This document shows positions 30,759 through 38,452 of a stretch of DNA of 39,512 nucleotides, piece after piece. The DNA is from a virus. Within the stretch, counting starts at the first letter, position 1. Each line of letters begins with the position of its first letter. Where the stretch lies: positions 1-39,512 of the IMG/VR virus record IMGVR_UViG_3300024520_000197; one strand, given 5' to 3'. The notes under the pieces are model-generated. The model did no database searches and was not told where the DNA came from. It worked only from the letters and a program-made list of their open reading frames with translations. The translations under genes and the position numbers were made by a program.

Positions 30759-33161
30759 TCAGTCCTTGACGATGGGTCGCGTGACGCAGCGACAGTTGAT
30801 GACATCCTCGGGAGCACCAACTGGGTCGCCGGGGTGTTTCAGTTGAGAGGTATCCCTGAAGGAGTCGCCGACAGATCGGATGACTCCATCGAGGATCACG
30901 TGCGAATGGGGGCTTGCGTTGCGTACGTGGGAATCTCCAGAGGTCACCCATTGGTGCTCGGTAATTCCTTCGCGCGACATCATCTCGAACCGCGTGCCGC
31001 TGGCAGCGCGGTTTACTTCGGTGCGCGCGATCGTGCTCGCCCGAGCACTGCGCGACTTGAACACCTTCCTGAGCTCTCCCCGGATCTCGGGGAGGACTTG
31101 GCGCACATGCTCCTGGAGCGTCGCCATCGAGAAAGGTCTCTTCCTAAAGACGCGGACCAACGCATCGCGCACGTCGTGCTCGAGCGTCGTGTTGACAGCC
31201 TGGGAGAGTCGGATGCGCTGAGACTTCAGGTAGTCGAGAGCCCAGGGGTCGCTCGACGTAAGAGCGTCTGCGCCCAGCTCGACCGCGAACTCTTCACTCG
31301 CCTCGCGAAGCACGTTCGCAAGCGGACCCTTCAGCTTGTCGGCCAGCTTCGCGTTCCACTCCGCAACGTCGAGCAGCAGGATGTTGAGGAAGTTGGGGTC
31401 GTCGATGATGTTCTGCGGAGAGACGTGGACGCCAACCTTCTCGACGCTGGCAGTCCGGAAGCCTTCCGAGCCCTTCTCCGCGTAGTCCTCGACGCGCTTG
31501 ATCTGAGCTGCGTTGTAGCGGCCCAGGTAAGCGTTCGCCGCCTTCCTAACTACGCGCTCGCCGGGCTCAAGGACGTTTGCCTCGTAGCCCTTGTGGTAGG
31601 TAGGGGGGGCCTCCTCGTAGTCACTGGACGCGGTCGTATCGTCGCCCTGGTGTTCCTTGGAGGAGACCCCTTTGCCATCTGATCCGGTGGGACCGTTCGA
31701 CCCGCTCTCGCCGCCGTTCGATCCAGGGAAGTCGTCTTCCTCTTCGCCGGAACCGCTGGAGGGAGCCTCCTGCCCGTTCTCGCCCGGCCCCTCATGGTTC
31801 TTCGATCCGCGCAGGGCGTCCTCTGCGGCGACGATGTTCGGGGGCAGCCATGCGATCTTGCCGAACTCGGTCTCGACGCCGACTAGGCCAACGATCTTCG
31901 CCGACTCGTCGTACGAGAGGCCGATGTTCGCCTGGCTCATCGAGATGGCGAGTTCGTGTTTCTTCTGGCTGTCGTCCCGGAGCGCCTCGACGTGCGAGGT
32001 GTCGAACCGCGCAATAAACCCGCGCGTGCGCGAGTCCTTCATACGCAGGATGAAATCGTTGTTGATCACGTCTTCGATCGACGCAAGCAGCGCAAGGACT
32101 CCGTTGCCGTTCTGCCAGAACTGCGCGACGGCGGTCGCGTAGTTTGAGTAGGTCGCTTCCTCGAGTACGCCGAGCACCGGGAGCGGGACGCCAAGGATCG
32201 CAGCGGTCTTGTTCCGGACTGCCATGAGCAAGTCCTTGAACTCCATGTCGCGCGGGCCGAACTTCGCAGCCTCGTACTTGACCTTGCCCGAGATCACGCG
32301 CCAGCGGCCCTTGTTCTCAAGAGAGAACTCGTCGGCTGCCTGCCGCTCGGCTGCACGCTCTTCCTCTCGCGACAACTCCTCTTCGTTGATGATGTAGCCG
32401 CCAGGGTCTCCCGAGTTGGCGAGCATCGCCTCGAGGTATCTCTGCGCGCCGAACTCGAGCGCGAGGTCTCGAAGTAGAACCTCAACGTCGCCGAGTCCGC
32501 GCAGCGGGTTCGCCGGGTCGTAGTCGGCGAACTGCACAACGGCAGGCGACGGGAACCGCGTCTGGTCCTTGCTCGGGTAAACCCAGCCGGCAGGGAATCC
32601 GTTCTTCCCAGGGATCTCATCGACGGTCGATCCCTTCACCGGGATGATGAAGGCGGGCAGGTCAATCCTTCCGTCTCCATCGGGCTCGAGGGGGTGCTTC
32701 GTTCGGTCAAAGCAGAACCAGAAGTCTTCGCCGTCGATCTTCCTGTGGAGCGTCGCGGCTTCCCAGAACTTCGCCGCAGTCATGAACTGGTTCGGGCGGC
32801 GGAAGAGATTCACGATCGGGTGGTCGGTGACCTCCCTCGCGCTCGCGTCCTCTTGCGGATCGACTTCGTAGAATCGCAACTTGCAAGACCTCACCGCCGA
32901 GCTGATCGCCTTCAGCGCAACGTGGACCCAGCCAGCCTGCTCGTACGGGCGCTCGATGTTCTCGCCGCCCGCGTACCTGGCCTCGCCAGACAGGACGGTT
33001 CCCATCCAGTTTCCGTTGCCGCCAGCGGGACTTTCCCACTCAGCGACGGTACGGGCCTCGATGGAGGTCCCGTTAGTGCGGACGAAGGGCTTCGCCCGCG
33101 TGGGCCTTGGGGCGGTCTTAGCGACCATCCACTCAGGTTTTGCGGTTCGTGAGGCGATCAC
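30759..33161 (-). CDS. Portal protein fused to a MuF-type minor head domain
   Basis: 800 residues from GTG 33161 (ATG 33128 is an alternative; neither has a good Shine-Dalgarno). Residues about 60-430 are an HK97-family portal: VHVALKAISSAVRSCKLRFY, HPIVNLFRRPNQFMTAAKFW, FADYDPANPLRGLGDVEVL, GVPLPVLGVLEEATYSNY. About 450-517 is a Gly/Ser/Asp/Glu linker (GSGEEEDDFPGSNGGE). About 518-800 is a helical region ending in a Mu gpF/SPP1 gp7-type domain: SARASTIARTEVNRAASGTR, EHQWVTSGDSHVR, and a terminal ..HPGDPVGAPEDVINCRCV. MuF proteins are normally separate minor head proteins made next to portal. It is the first gene of the late operon in this window. Confidence 0.88.
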   Translation of the reverse strand: MIASRTAKPEWMVAKTAPRPTRAKPFVRTNGTSIEARTVAEWESPAGGNGNWMGTVLSGEARYAGGENIERPYEQAGWVHVALKAISSAVRSCKLRFYEVDPQEDASAREVTDHPIVNLFRRPNQFMTAAKFWEAATLHRKIDGEDFWFCFDRTKHPLEPDGDGRIDLPAFIIPVKGSTVDEIPGKNGFPAGWVYPSKDQTRFPSPAVVQFADYDPANPLRGLGDVEVLLRDLALEFGAQRYLEAMLANSGDPGGYIINEEELSREEERAAERQAADEFSLENKGRWRVISGKVKYEAAKFGPRDMEFKDLLMAVRNKTAAILGVPLPVLGVLEEATYSNYATAVAQFWQNGNGVLALLASIEDVINNDFILRMKDSRTRGFIARFDTSHVEALRDDSQKKHELAISMSQANIGLSYDESAKIVGLVGVETEFGKIAWLPPNIVAAEDALRGSKNHEGPGENGQEAPSSGSGEEEDDFPGSNGGESGSNGPTGSDGKGVSSKEHQGDDTTASSDYEEAPPTYHKGYEANVLEPGERVVRKAANAYLGRYNAAQIKRVEDYAEKGSEGFRTASVEKVGVHVSPQNIIDDPNFLNILLLDVAEWNAKLADKLKGPLANVLREASEEFAVELGADALTSSDPWALDYLKSQRIRLSQAVNTTLEHDVRDALVRVFRKRPFSMATLQEHVRQVLPEIRGELRKVFKSRSARASTIARTEVNRAASGTRFEMMSREGITEHQWVTSGDSHVRNASPHSHVILDGVIRSVGDSFRDTSQLKHPGDPVGAPEDVINCRCVTRPIVKD

Positions 33162-33180
33162 GACCCGCTGGTTACGGGAC

Positions 33181-33200
33181 GACTGGAGTCAAGTCCAGTC
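33181..33200. promoter_or_regulatory. Operator-like dyad in the divergent region
   Basis: GACTGGA (33181-33187) and TCCAGTC (33194-33200) form a perfect 7-bp inverted repeat with 6-base spacer, followed closely by the smaller palindrome TGTA-A-TACA (33202-33210). They lie between the divergent starts of the portal gene (33161) and a small ribbon-helix-helix gene (33220), the usual place for an autoregulatory operator. No convincing -35/-10 pair could be fixed on either strand. The 58-base gap holds nothing else. Confidence 0.45.
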
Positions 33201-33219
33201 TTGTAATACACTCCGTGGT

Positions 33220-33426
33220 ATGGGTATACGCTTCGGCCACATCAAGGAGGGGGGGCACCAGGGGGAGCGTCTGAGCAAGATGATGCCCGTCCGGCTGACC
33301 CCGTCGCAGCACCAGGGAGTGGTCCGTGCGGCCCGTGAGACCGGATTGACGGCCTCCGAGTTCGTCCGGCGCAGCGCGGAAGAGGCGCTCCGCAGGCGCG
33401 AGGCGGTGCGGCGGATCAAGCCGTAA
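33220..33426 (+). CDS. Ribbon-helix-helix (CopG-like) DNA-binding protein
   Basis: 68 residues from ATG 33220; the frame is open much further upstream, but only as a shadow of the portal gene. MMPVRLTPSQHQGVVRAARE then TGLTASEFVRRSAEEALRRR gives strand, helix, Gly turn, and SEFVRR helix, the ribbon-helix-helix fold. These proteins dimerise and insert the beta ribbon (here around MPVRLTP) in the major groove. It is the only plus-strand gene within the minus-strand region 7353-39512, is divergent from portal, and ends 5 bases before the convergent end of the next minus gene. A repressor of the late operon or of itself acting at 33181-33210 is plausible. The basic tail RRREAVRRIKP may add non-specific DNA contacts. 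Confidence 0.75.
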   Translation: MGIRFGHIKEGGHQGERLSKMMPVRLTPSQHQGVVRAARETGLTASEFVRRSAEEALRRREAVRRIKP

Positions 33427-33431
33427 CAGGC

Positions 33432-34103
33432 TCAGACCCCCGGTGGAAGATTCATCAGTTTCACGCCGTTCTTCTCACAAGCATCTCGGCTTCTCGTCAT
33501 CAGCGAGCGTTCGCCCGCCCAGCGTTTGATCCACTTGGCCTCGCGGCCTTTCGCGGCGCTGCGGATCGAGTCCGTCGCGCAGGCGTCGTGATATCCGAAG
33601 CCGCCGAGGTCGCACCCCACGAAGTAGACGTGAGAGAAGCGCCGGCGCACCGCCCAGGAGATCGCCATCGTTGAGCTGTACCGAGGTCCGCTCTTGATCG
33701 CGACTCGCAGCCACGTTGGTCCGTCGTCAGCGATCTCTATCGCGGGCCACTCGAAATGCGGGATCCCCAGATTCTTCAGCCACTTCTCCCAGCCTTTCAC
33801 GCGCTCTTTGTTCGTGACGATCGTGGGGCGCAGTTTGAGGAACGCCTCGCGTGCGTGGTCGTGGATGTGGTTGGGCGTGTCATAGCAGATCCACCAGTCG
33901 CAGCGCGTGAGCCCCTTGAGGGCCACGTTGATCGCTGCGACCGGCAGGTCGTCCGGCAGGTCGTCCGGATGAAAGGACGGGCCGGGGCAGGCTAGGGCTA
34001 ACCCGCGCGTCTCACCCTCTGGATCACGGCTAGGACATCTTCGGGGTAGATCCTCCCCATCGCGTCCGTGCAGTGATCGCAGGTCCGACTCATTGATCCG
34101 CAT
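33432..34103 (-). CDS. DUF115/MptE-like protein with C-P-G-P-S motif
   Basis: Up to 223 residues. The recognisable domain begins about residue 34 (GLALACPGPSF), then INVALKGLTRCDWWICYDTP, PTIVTNKERVKGWEKWL, and SWAVRRRFSHVYFVGCDLGG. An early G-P-S loop, an N-x-A strand and a D-W...Y-D strand form the pattern seen in DUF115 and MptE-like proteins, often found with glycan genes and in sialyltransferase-like flagellin-modification enzymes. The ATG at 34103 requires a 106-base overlap with the upstream GT9-like gene. No ATG, GTG or TTG lies between that ATG and the motif, so the real start is unresolved. A second, separate GGGPS protein is encoded at 37763-38452. Confidence 0.6.
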   Translation of the reverse strand: MRINESDLRSLHGRDGEDLPRRCPSRDPEGETRGLALACPGPSFHPDDLPDDLPVAAINVALKGLTRCDWWICYDTPNHIHDHAREAFLKLRPTIVTNKERVKGWEKWLKNLGIPHFEWPAIEIADDGPTWLRVAIKSGPRYSSTMAISWAVRRRFSHVYFVGCDLGGFGYHDACATDSIRSAAKGREAKWIKRWAGERSLMTRSRDACEKNGVKLMNLPPGV

Positions 34104-34801
34104 GGCGACCCCTCGGTCTCGACGTATAGGTTTTCATGTTCTGGATACCCCAGGATGTTCGGATCTGATCGTCCGCCCCAGATGACGACTGCCGGGATCT
34201 TGAGCGCCGCTGCCGCGTGGTGCAGGAACCCCTCGGAGCAGAGCACGGCCCCCGCGAAGGACATGATAGCCATAGCCATCCGGACCTCTTCCTGCACGCG
34301 ACCCGAGACGCCGAACATCGTCGGTGCTCTTCCGGGCGACATCTGGACGGTCTGAACTTGCGACACGCGCAGCTTGCCGACTACGCGGATCCAGCCGCTC
34401 ATCGGCCACTCCTTATTCGTGCCAGAGAACGTCCCCTTCACGTAGGGGTCGAACGCAACGAACCCCGGCTCGACCTCGCGGTCAGACATCCACTCGCGGG
34501 CACGCTTGAGCTCGTCGTCGGTGAAGTGGAACGATCCGCGCATGGGCGTGTAGCTCGATCGCAGCACCTGCTTCGATCCTCCCGACCTGGCGTAGTCGAT
34601 GTAGGGGCGATGCCCTGGGCAGTTCAGAAGGCTGACCGCGCCCTTTGCGCTCTCGCCTCTCTGTATCAGCCACGGAACCTTCTCAAACACCGGGCTGAAC
34701 CGCTGCTTGCCTGTCGAGTCGATGATCTTCACCTTCCTCTCGGCGTTGCGGTGCAGTCGCTCGGCCTCGGCAACGGCTATCAGTTCATCACCTAGTCCCA
34801 T
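33998..34801 (-). CDS. GT9-like (heptosyltransferase-type) glycosyltransferase
   Basis: A 267-residue protein with the GT-B style ends of glycosyltransferase family 9: GLGDELIAVAEAERLH at the N terminus (the G-x-G-D loop) and, near 187-215, CSEGFLHHAAAALKIPAVVI, then WGGRSDPNILGYPEH. That C-terminal half is the acceptor/nucleotide-sugar binding region with the conserved H-x-A-A-A-L-x-I-P-x-V pattern. A Cys cluster follows (CGSMSRTCDHC). Family members move ADP-heptose or related sugars to LPS-type acceptors. The middle is shorter than in RfaC/RfaF (about 320-350 residues), so the donor and acceptor are open. The start overlaps the end of the TylF-like gene by 14 bases. Confidence 0.7.
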   Translation of the reverse strand: MGLGDELIAVAEAERLHRNAERKVKIIDSTGKQRFSPVFEKVPWLIQRGESAKGAVSLLNCPGHRPYIDYARSGGSKQVLRSSYTPMRGSFHFTDDELKRAREWMSDREVEPGFVAFDPYVKGTFSGTNKEWPMSGWIRVVGKLRVSQVQTVQMSPGRAPTMFGVSGRVQEEVRMAMAIMSFAGAVLCSEGFLHHAAAALKIPAVVIWGGRSDPNILGYPEHENLYVETEGSPCGSMSRTCDHCTDAMGRIYPEDVLAVIQRVRRAG

Positions 34802-35387
34802 GCGACCTCCAGAGGGCTTGGCCCTTTACGGTTCGTCCGATCCACTGACCCTTCAGTTCTTTCCACTCAAGCCAATTCTCCATCGCCGCCCACTGCCCCG
34901 CTCTCCACTCCGGGTAACCGTAGAGGTCATCGAAGAGCAGCAGAGCGCCGGCGTGATCCAGCCGGTCGTGCAGAGAACCGAGAACGCAGAGCGTGGACGA
35001 GTAGATGTCACAGTCGAGGTGCGCGAGGTCGATCCTCCCGACCTCGCGGTCTACCGTGTCCGCGAACCACCCCTTGTGAAGGTGGACGCGGTGGTCGTCG
35101 AACTCAGGAACCGGGCAGGCGAAGTGCCCAGCCCGCGTGATCTCAACGAGCTCATCGCTATCCGACCTCACCCAGTCATCAGGCAGACCTTCCCATGAGT
35201 CGTACAGGTGTAGCTCACCGTCCGGCTTCAGCATCTTGAGTAGGTGTCTGGCGCTCTTACCTTCGCGCACGCCAAACTCGGCCCATCGCGTGCCCGCCGA
35301 CTCAACTGCTGCGAACGCGCGCAACTCCTTGCGGCTTCCGAACAGGGGCGCGACCGCTACTTCTTCAGGGATCGAATGGTTCGGCAT
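34788..35387 (-). CDS. TylF/MycF-type O-methyltransferase
   Basis: A 199-residue class I SAM-dependent methyltransferase. WAEFGVREGKSARHLLKMLK (residues 35-54) is the SAM-binding loop, LYDSWEGLPDDW (61-72) and LHKGWFADTV (103-112) are family hallmarks, and LAHLDCDIYSST (121-132) supplies the acidic metal-binding D125/D127 that TylF/MycF enzymes use with Mg2+. Those enzymes methylate sugar hydroxyls. Placed between a GT9-like gene and two paralogous methyltransferases, it most likely methylates a phage-made or host glycan. It overlaps the 3' end of the next gene upstream by 31 bases. Confidence 0.8.
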   Translation of the reverse strand: MPNHSIPEEVAVAPLFGSRKELRAFAAVESAGTRWAEFGVREGKSARHLLKMLKPDGELHLYDSWEGLPDDWVRSDSDELVEITRAGHFACPVPEFDDHRVHLHKGWFADTVDREVGRIDLAHLDCDIYSSTLCVLGSLHDRLDHAGALLLFDDLYGYPEWRAGQWAAMENWLEWKELKGQWIGRTVKGQALWRSHGTR

Positions 35388-36124
35388 CTGTCGATGAAGG
35401 CGTGATGGCTAGCAAGAGGGAAGGACTTTCGCATGGCCCCTCGGTCTTGAAAGAGAACCCCAGCGGACGGGTTCCGAGTGGCCGATGCGAGAATGATCTT
35501 CCCGCCCGTCGGGGGCTTGTGCGGAGCGATCGGGTGTGGGTTGTTCACCGGACCTGTCTGGTCGTACAGATCTACCCCGCCGAAGCCGCACAGCTCGAGA
35601 AGGTCCAGGAAGTTTGACGGCGTGTAGTGCCTCAAGTGGAACGGGTTCGAGTCGAGGCGGTGCGGCTCGACGTTGATGTTGGGCACCGAGAAGAAACATC
35701 TCGAGTCCGGCCTCGTCTTCACCCAGAGGTCCACAAGGAAGAGTTCCGGCATGACCAGGTGCTCGATGACCTCGAAGCAAACCGCAGCGGTGAACCCCGC
35801 CTCCAGGTTCTCGAGCGAGTGGAGTTCGTGGTGCTCGAAGTCTAAGTTGGGGCGCTCTTCGCCCCAGTAGTGCTTCGCGAGCTCGACGGACTCCTCACTA
35901 ACGTCGATGCCGGTCGTGTGCTCTGAGGCTTCAGCCAGCAGCGCCGATCCGTATCCCGTTCCGCACCCAGCGTCGAGGACTCGCTCATGGCCCTCTAGTT
36001 GGCTCGCGGCCCACCTGTACCGTTGCGTGTGGTTTGCCTTGATGGCGTCGTGCGTTACACCGTACTGGCGCTCGCCAGTCGGGATCATGCGCTCTCTGAG
36101 TAACTGTGCTTCTGATGCGTTCAT
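35357..36124 (-). CDS. Class I SAM methyltransferase, copy A of a paralogous pair
   Basis: 255 residues from ATG 36124; the frame extends upstream into the neighbour, but ATG 36124 aligns exactly with the start of copy B. Motif I is VLDAGCGTGYGSALLAE (49-65), with GIDVSEESVELAK after it (72-84) and CFEVIEHLVMPELFLVDLW near 116-134. FFSVPNINVEPH and NPFHLRHYTPSNFLDLL complete the fold, the last being typical of Ubie/COQ5-like methyltransferases acting on small or sugar substrates. The leader is CCCCCGAACTGACC-ATG, with no Shine-Dalgarno. Over the first 83 residues I count 44 identical positions with the gene directly upstream, so this is a tandem duplication that has diverged. Confidence 0.8.
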   Translation of the reverse strand: MNASEAQLLRERMIPTGERQYGVTHDAIKANHTQRYRWAASQLEGHERVLDAGCGTGYGSALLAEASEHTTGIDVSEESVELAKHYWGEERPNLDFEHHELHSLENLEAGFTAAVCFEVIEHLVMPELFLVDLWVKTRPDSRCFFSVPNINVEPHRLDSNPFHLRHYTPSNFLDLLELCGFGGVDLYDQTGPVNNPHPIAPHKPPTGGKIILASATRNPSAGVLFQDRGAMRKSFPLASHHAFIDRCRTIRSLKK

Positions 36125-36138
36125 GGTCAGTTCGGGGG

Positions 36139-36903
36139 TTAGGGGGCGGCGTCCTTGACGCCTTGCGCCACGCGGATCGCGCGGCATCGGTCGATCATCG
36201 CATCCTGAAACTTCTGGGGCAGGAGGCCCGTGAGGTGACCGATAGCGAGGCGATCCATCTCATAGTACGGGTCAACGATGCCAGCGCAGATCACGATCTT
36301 TCCGTCAGCGTCGTCCGGTGTGTGGCGGATCTCTTCTGAGCCGCTCTGCGAGAACGTCCCGATGACGTTGAACCCGCAAGCCACCAGCATTTGCCGTAAC
36401 TCCTGGGCGGTGTAGTGCCGGATGTGGAACGGGTTCTTAGCGACGCTGTGAGCCTTTACGTTTGAGTTCGGCGAGCTGATGAAGATGGTCCCGCCTGGGC
36501 CGATCTCTTTGCGTACGCGCAGCAGGAACAACTCTGGCAAGACCAGGTGCTCGATGACCTCGAAGGCGACGACGCTAGAGAACGATGCAGCCGAGGTGAA
36601 GCCGTGCAACTCGCGGTGCAGGAACCGAACCTTCGGGTGCTTCCAGTAGTGCTTCGCGAGGCTGACCGTTTCGAGGCTGACATCCATCCCAACGACAGAC
36701 GCTACCCGCTCTGCAAGAACCGTCGATCCGTAGCCGACGCCGCACCCGGCGTCGATCACGTCGTCCCTGTCGCTAACGATGTCCCGCGCCCACACATAGC
36801 GGTTGAGGTGCGCGCCCTTGATCTGATCGAGAGTCAGCGGGAACTGCCGCTCGCCACGGCGCTGCATCAGCCTTCTAAGAGTTTGCGCTTCAGTCTTTTC
36901 CAC
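36139..36903 (-). CDS. Class I SAM methyltransferase, copy B of a paralogous pair
   Basis: 254 residues from GTG 36903, chosen because AAGGA lies 5 bases upstream and because residues then match copy A from the first helix. Motif I VIDAGCGVGYGSTVLAE (49-65) and GMDVSLETVSLAK follow the same spacing, and AFEVIEHLVLPELFLLRV and NPFHIRHYTAQELRQML are shared with copy A. After about residue 180 the two diverge (here GTFSQSGSEEIRHTP, then a different C-terminal helix), which suggests different acceptors. The GTG overlaps the end of the upstream gene by 37 bases and the gene ends 14 bases before copy A's ATG. Confidence 0.8.
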   Translation of the reverse strand: MEKTEAQTLRRLMQRRGERQFPLTLDQIKGAHLNRYVWARDIVSDRDDVIDAGCGVGYGSTVLAERVASVVGMDVSLETVSLAKHYWKHPKVRFLHRELHGFTSAASFSSVVAFEVIEHLVLPELFLLRVRKEIGPGGTIFISSPNSNVKAHSVAKNPFHIRHYTAQELRQMLVACGFNVIGTFSQSGSEEIRHTPDDADGKIVICAGIVDPYYEMDRLAIGHLTGLLPQKFQDAMIDRCRAIRVAQGVKDAAP

Positions 36904-37766
36904 GGGGTTCCTTTTTCGATCTCGGGGATCGTCCATTGGGTGTAGGCGAGCTCGGCCAGCCATTGGTACTTCCTGGAGTCGTCAGCAAGCCACGGGTCGG
37001 TCAGCCGACCGAGGTGGTGGTTGGCGACATCGTACGCGGGGCTTCCTGTATCCATCGCCCACGTTGGAACTCCAGCGCAGATCGACTCGATCGCGCTCAG
37101 GCTTGTGAACGTGATGACGGCGCACGCGCTTTCCAGATCGCGTGCCAGGCCCTTCGCGGACAGGTCGTTGGAGAGTTCCGCGTAGGAGGGGGGCGTGAAC
37201 GACTCGCGGTCGAGCGGGTGGGGCCGGATAATGATCCGTAGGTCCGGCGCGTTCACCTTGACCTGCGCCGCCATCGACCTCGCCCAGTTGCGCACGTCTA
37301 CCCCACGGAGGCTCGCGTCGGTGTTCTTCTGGAGCATGATAAGGGCGCTGTCGCCGCCGTGCTTCCAGTCGCGGACCTCGATCCCTTGCTTCTCGGCGAT
37401 CATGTCGAACCGATCGCCGTCCACTCCCTCGTTGGCATAGTCGGCCTCGTCGCGCAGGAACCCGTTGAGGCCAACGCGCCAGAACTCAACCGGATCAACA
37501 TTGAGCCCTTGACGGAAGCAAGGCGACTCGATGACTACGCGGCTCTTCGGGTGGATCTGGATCAGCGTCGAGCGGTCAGTAGAAAGCCTCGAGTCCCTCA
37601 GCCGGCCACTCTTCACGCCGCTCGCGTGCACCGCGACATCGCAGGGATCGAAGAGGTCCGTCGTGAACTCGCAGTCATCGCCAACAGCAAGGCATCCCTT
37701 CCGGAACGCCTCGAACGCCGGTCGCCCGCCTGAGCTGATCGCGGGTGTCATGATTCGTACTTTCAT
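36867..37766 (-). CDS. Capsular-polysaccharide-type glycosyltransferase-like protein
   Basis: 299 residues from ATG 37766, which overlaps the upstream TGA (ATGA); the longer open frame to 38129 is shadow of the GGGPS gene. The C-terminal half has LRIIIRPHPLDRES, then ITFTSLSAIESICAGVPTWA (about 213-232), DTGSPAYDVANHHLGRL and a closing WLAELAYTQWTIPEIEKGTP. The R-P-H-P plus S-x-x-x-I-E-x-x-x-x-G-x-P combination is the C-terminal GT-B domain of capsule synthesis or export proteins (KpsS/LipB-like) and phage relatives with the same A-Y-x-Q-W-T ending. The N-terminal half is hard to assign. It probably transfers or handles a sugar in the same pathway as its neighbours. Confidence 0.65.
   Translation of the reverse strand: MKVRIMTPAISSGGRPAFEAFRKGCLAVGDDCEFTTDLFDPCDVAVHASGVKSGRLRDSRLSTDRSTLIQIHPKSRVVIESPCFRQGLNVDPVEFWRVGLNGFLRDEADYANEGVDGDRFDMIAEKQGIEVRDWKHGGDSALIMLQKNTDASLRGVDVRNWARSMAAQVKVNAPDLRIIIRPHPLDRESFTPPSYAELSNDLSAKGLARDLESACAVITFTSLSAIESICAGVPTWAMDTGSPAYDVANHHLGRLTDPWLADDSRKYQWLAELAYTQWTIPEIEKGTPWKRLKRKLLEG
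36909..36913 (-). promoter_or_regulatory. Shine-Dalgarno selecting GTG 36903
   Basis: In minus-strand sense AAGGA sits 5 bases before GTG 36903. The upstream frame extension (to 36963) has no such site and overlaps the end of the neighbouring gene, so the GTG is preferred. The alignment with the paralogue encoded at 35357-36124 agrees. Confidence 0.6.
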
Positions 37767-38452
37767 CGGATCGCGTCCTTGAGTGGTCGGTATGGAAATG
37801 TTCTGAGGGCAGACGCCTTGTTGCAGTTCCAGACGTTCGAGGATCCGTACAGAGGCACGCGATCGAAGTCGTTCCGGTAGGTGTCGTAGTGGGACTCTGG
37901 TGGTCGCATGTTGTCTGGGTAGTAGTCGTGGAAGTTTACCGTCCTCCCCTTCTCGCCCCGCATGTCGAACCCAATCAGGTAGATGTTCTCTGCGCCAAGA
38001 ATGTCGGCCATATTGACCGCCACCAGGCCGCTGTTCGAGAAGACGGGCACGCCGGTAATGAAGTCGGAACCCCACTCTTCCTGCGAGCACTCCATCACGT
38101 GGCATCCGTACTGGCTCTTCGTGTTCCAAACCATCGCCTCGAGCGCCGCTCGCACGCCGACGATGTCGTTGAAATCGGCTTCTCGCGAAGCTCGCATCAG
38201 GAGCAGGATCGAGCCGAAGTACGCGATCGTTGGCTTCGCCGCTCGGTATCCCATGTTGACGGTGATGACCTTGCGGCCCTCGAGCACGGAGAGGTCGTGG
38301 TCGAGCACAGACGGGCCACCGCCGACAATGAACACGTCTTCTCCAATCCAGTCGAGGTCGGCAAAACTGTCGTTGAACCTGGGTTTGTGCACCCTTGGGA
38401 GTTGACCGCTATTCAAGCGGGTGAAGTAGTTGTCTCGCTGCCAGGATCCCAT
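37763..38452 (-). CDS. DUF115/MptE-like protein with GGGPS motif
   Basis: A 229-residue protein. DWIGEDVFIVGGGPSVLD (34-51) contains the G-G-G-P-S loop. VITVNMGYRAAKPTIAYFGS, NSGLVAVNMADILGAENIYL and IGFDMRGEKGRTVNFHDYYP then follow in the order found in DUF115/MptE-like and alpha-2,3-sialyltransferase-like proteins. The second and third segments correspond to nucleotide-binding strands. It shares fold type but little detailed identity with the protein encoded at 33432-34103. Start and stop both overlap neighbours by ATGA. No catalytic assignment is possible beyond a probable nucleotide-sugar or phosphotransfer role. Confidence 0.65.
   Translation of the reverse strand: MGSWQRDNYFTRLNSGQLPRVHKPRFNDSFADLDWIGEDVFIVGGGPSVLDHDLSVLEGRKVITVNMGYRAAKPTIAYFGSILLLMRASREADFNDIVGVRAALEAMVWNTKSQYGCHVMECSQEEWGSDFITGVPVFSNSGLVAVNMADILGAENIYLIGFDMRGEKGRTVNFHDYYPDNMRPPESHYDTYRNDFDRVPLYGSSNVWNCNKASALRTFPYRPLKDAIR

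Noticed and set aside
30657-31682. 341-codon plus-strand open frame
   Set aside because: Covers the portal-MuF and protease junction in antisense; both sense genes have catalytic or family motifs.
33188-33193. TTGACT on the minus strand as -35 box for the portal gene
   Set aside because: It is part of the 7-7 dyad and no acceptable -10 sequence lies 16-18 bases downstream.
37767-38129. N-terminal extension of the capsule-type glycosyltransferase
   Set aside because: Overlaps the GGGPS gene completely and lacks any pattern; ATG 37766 makes an ATGA junction.
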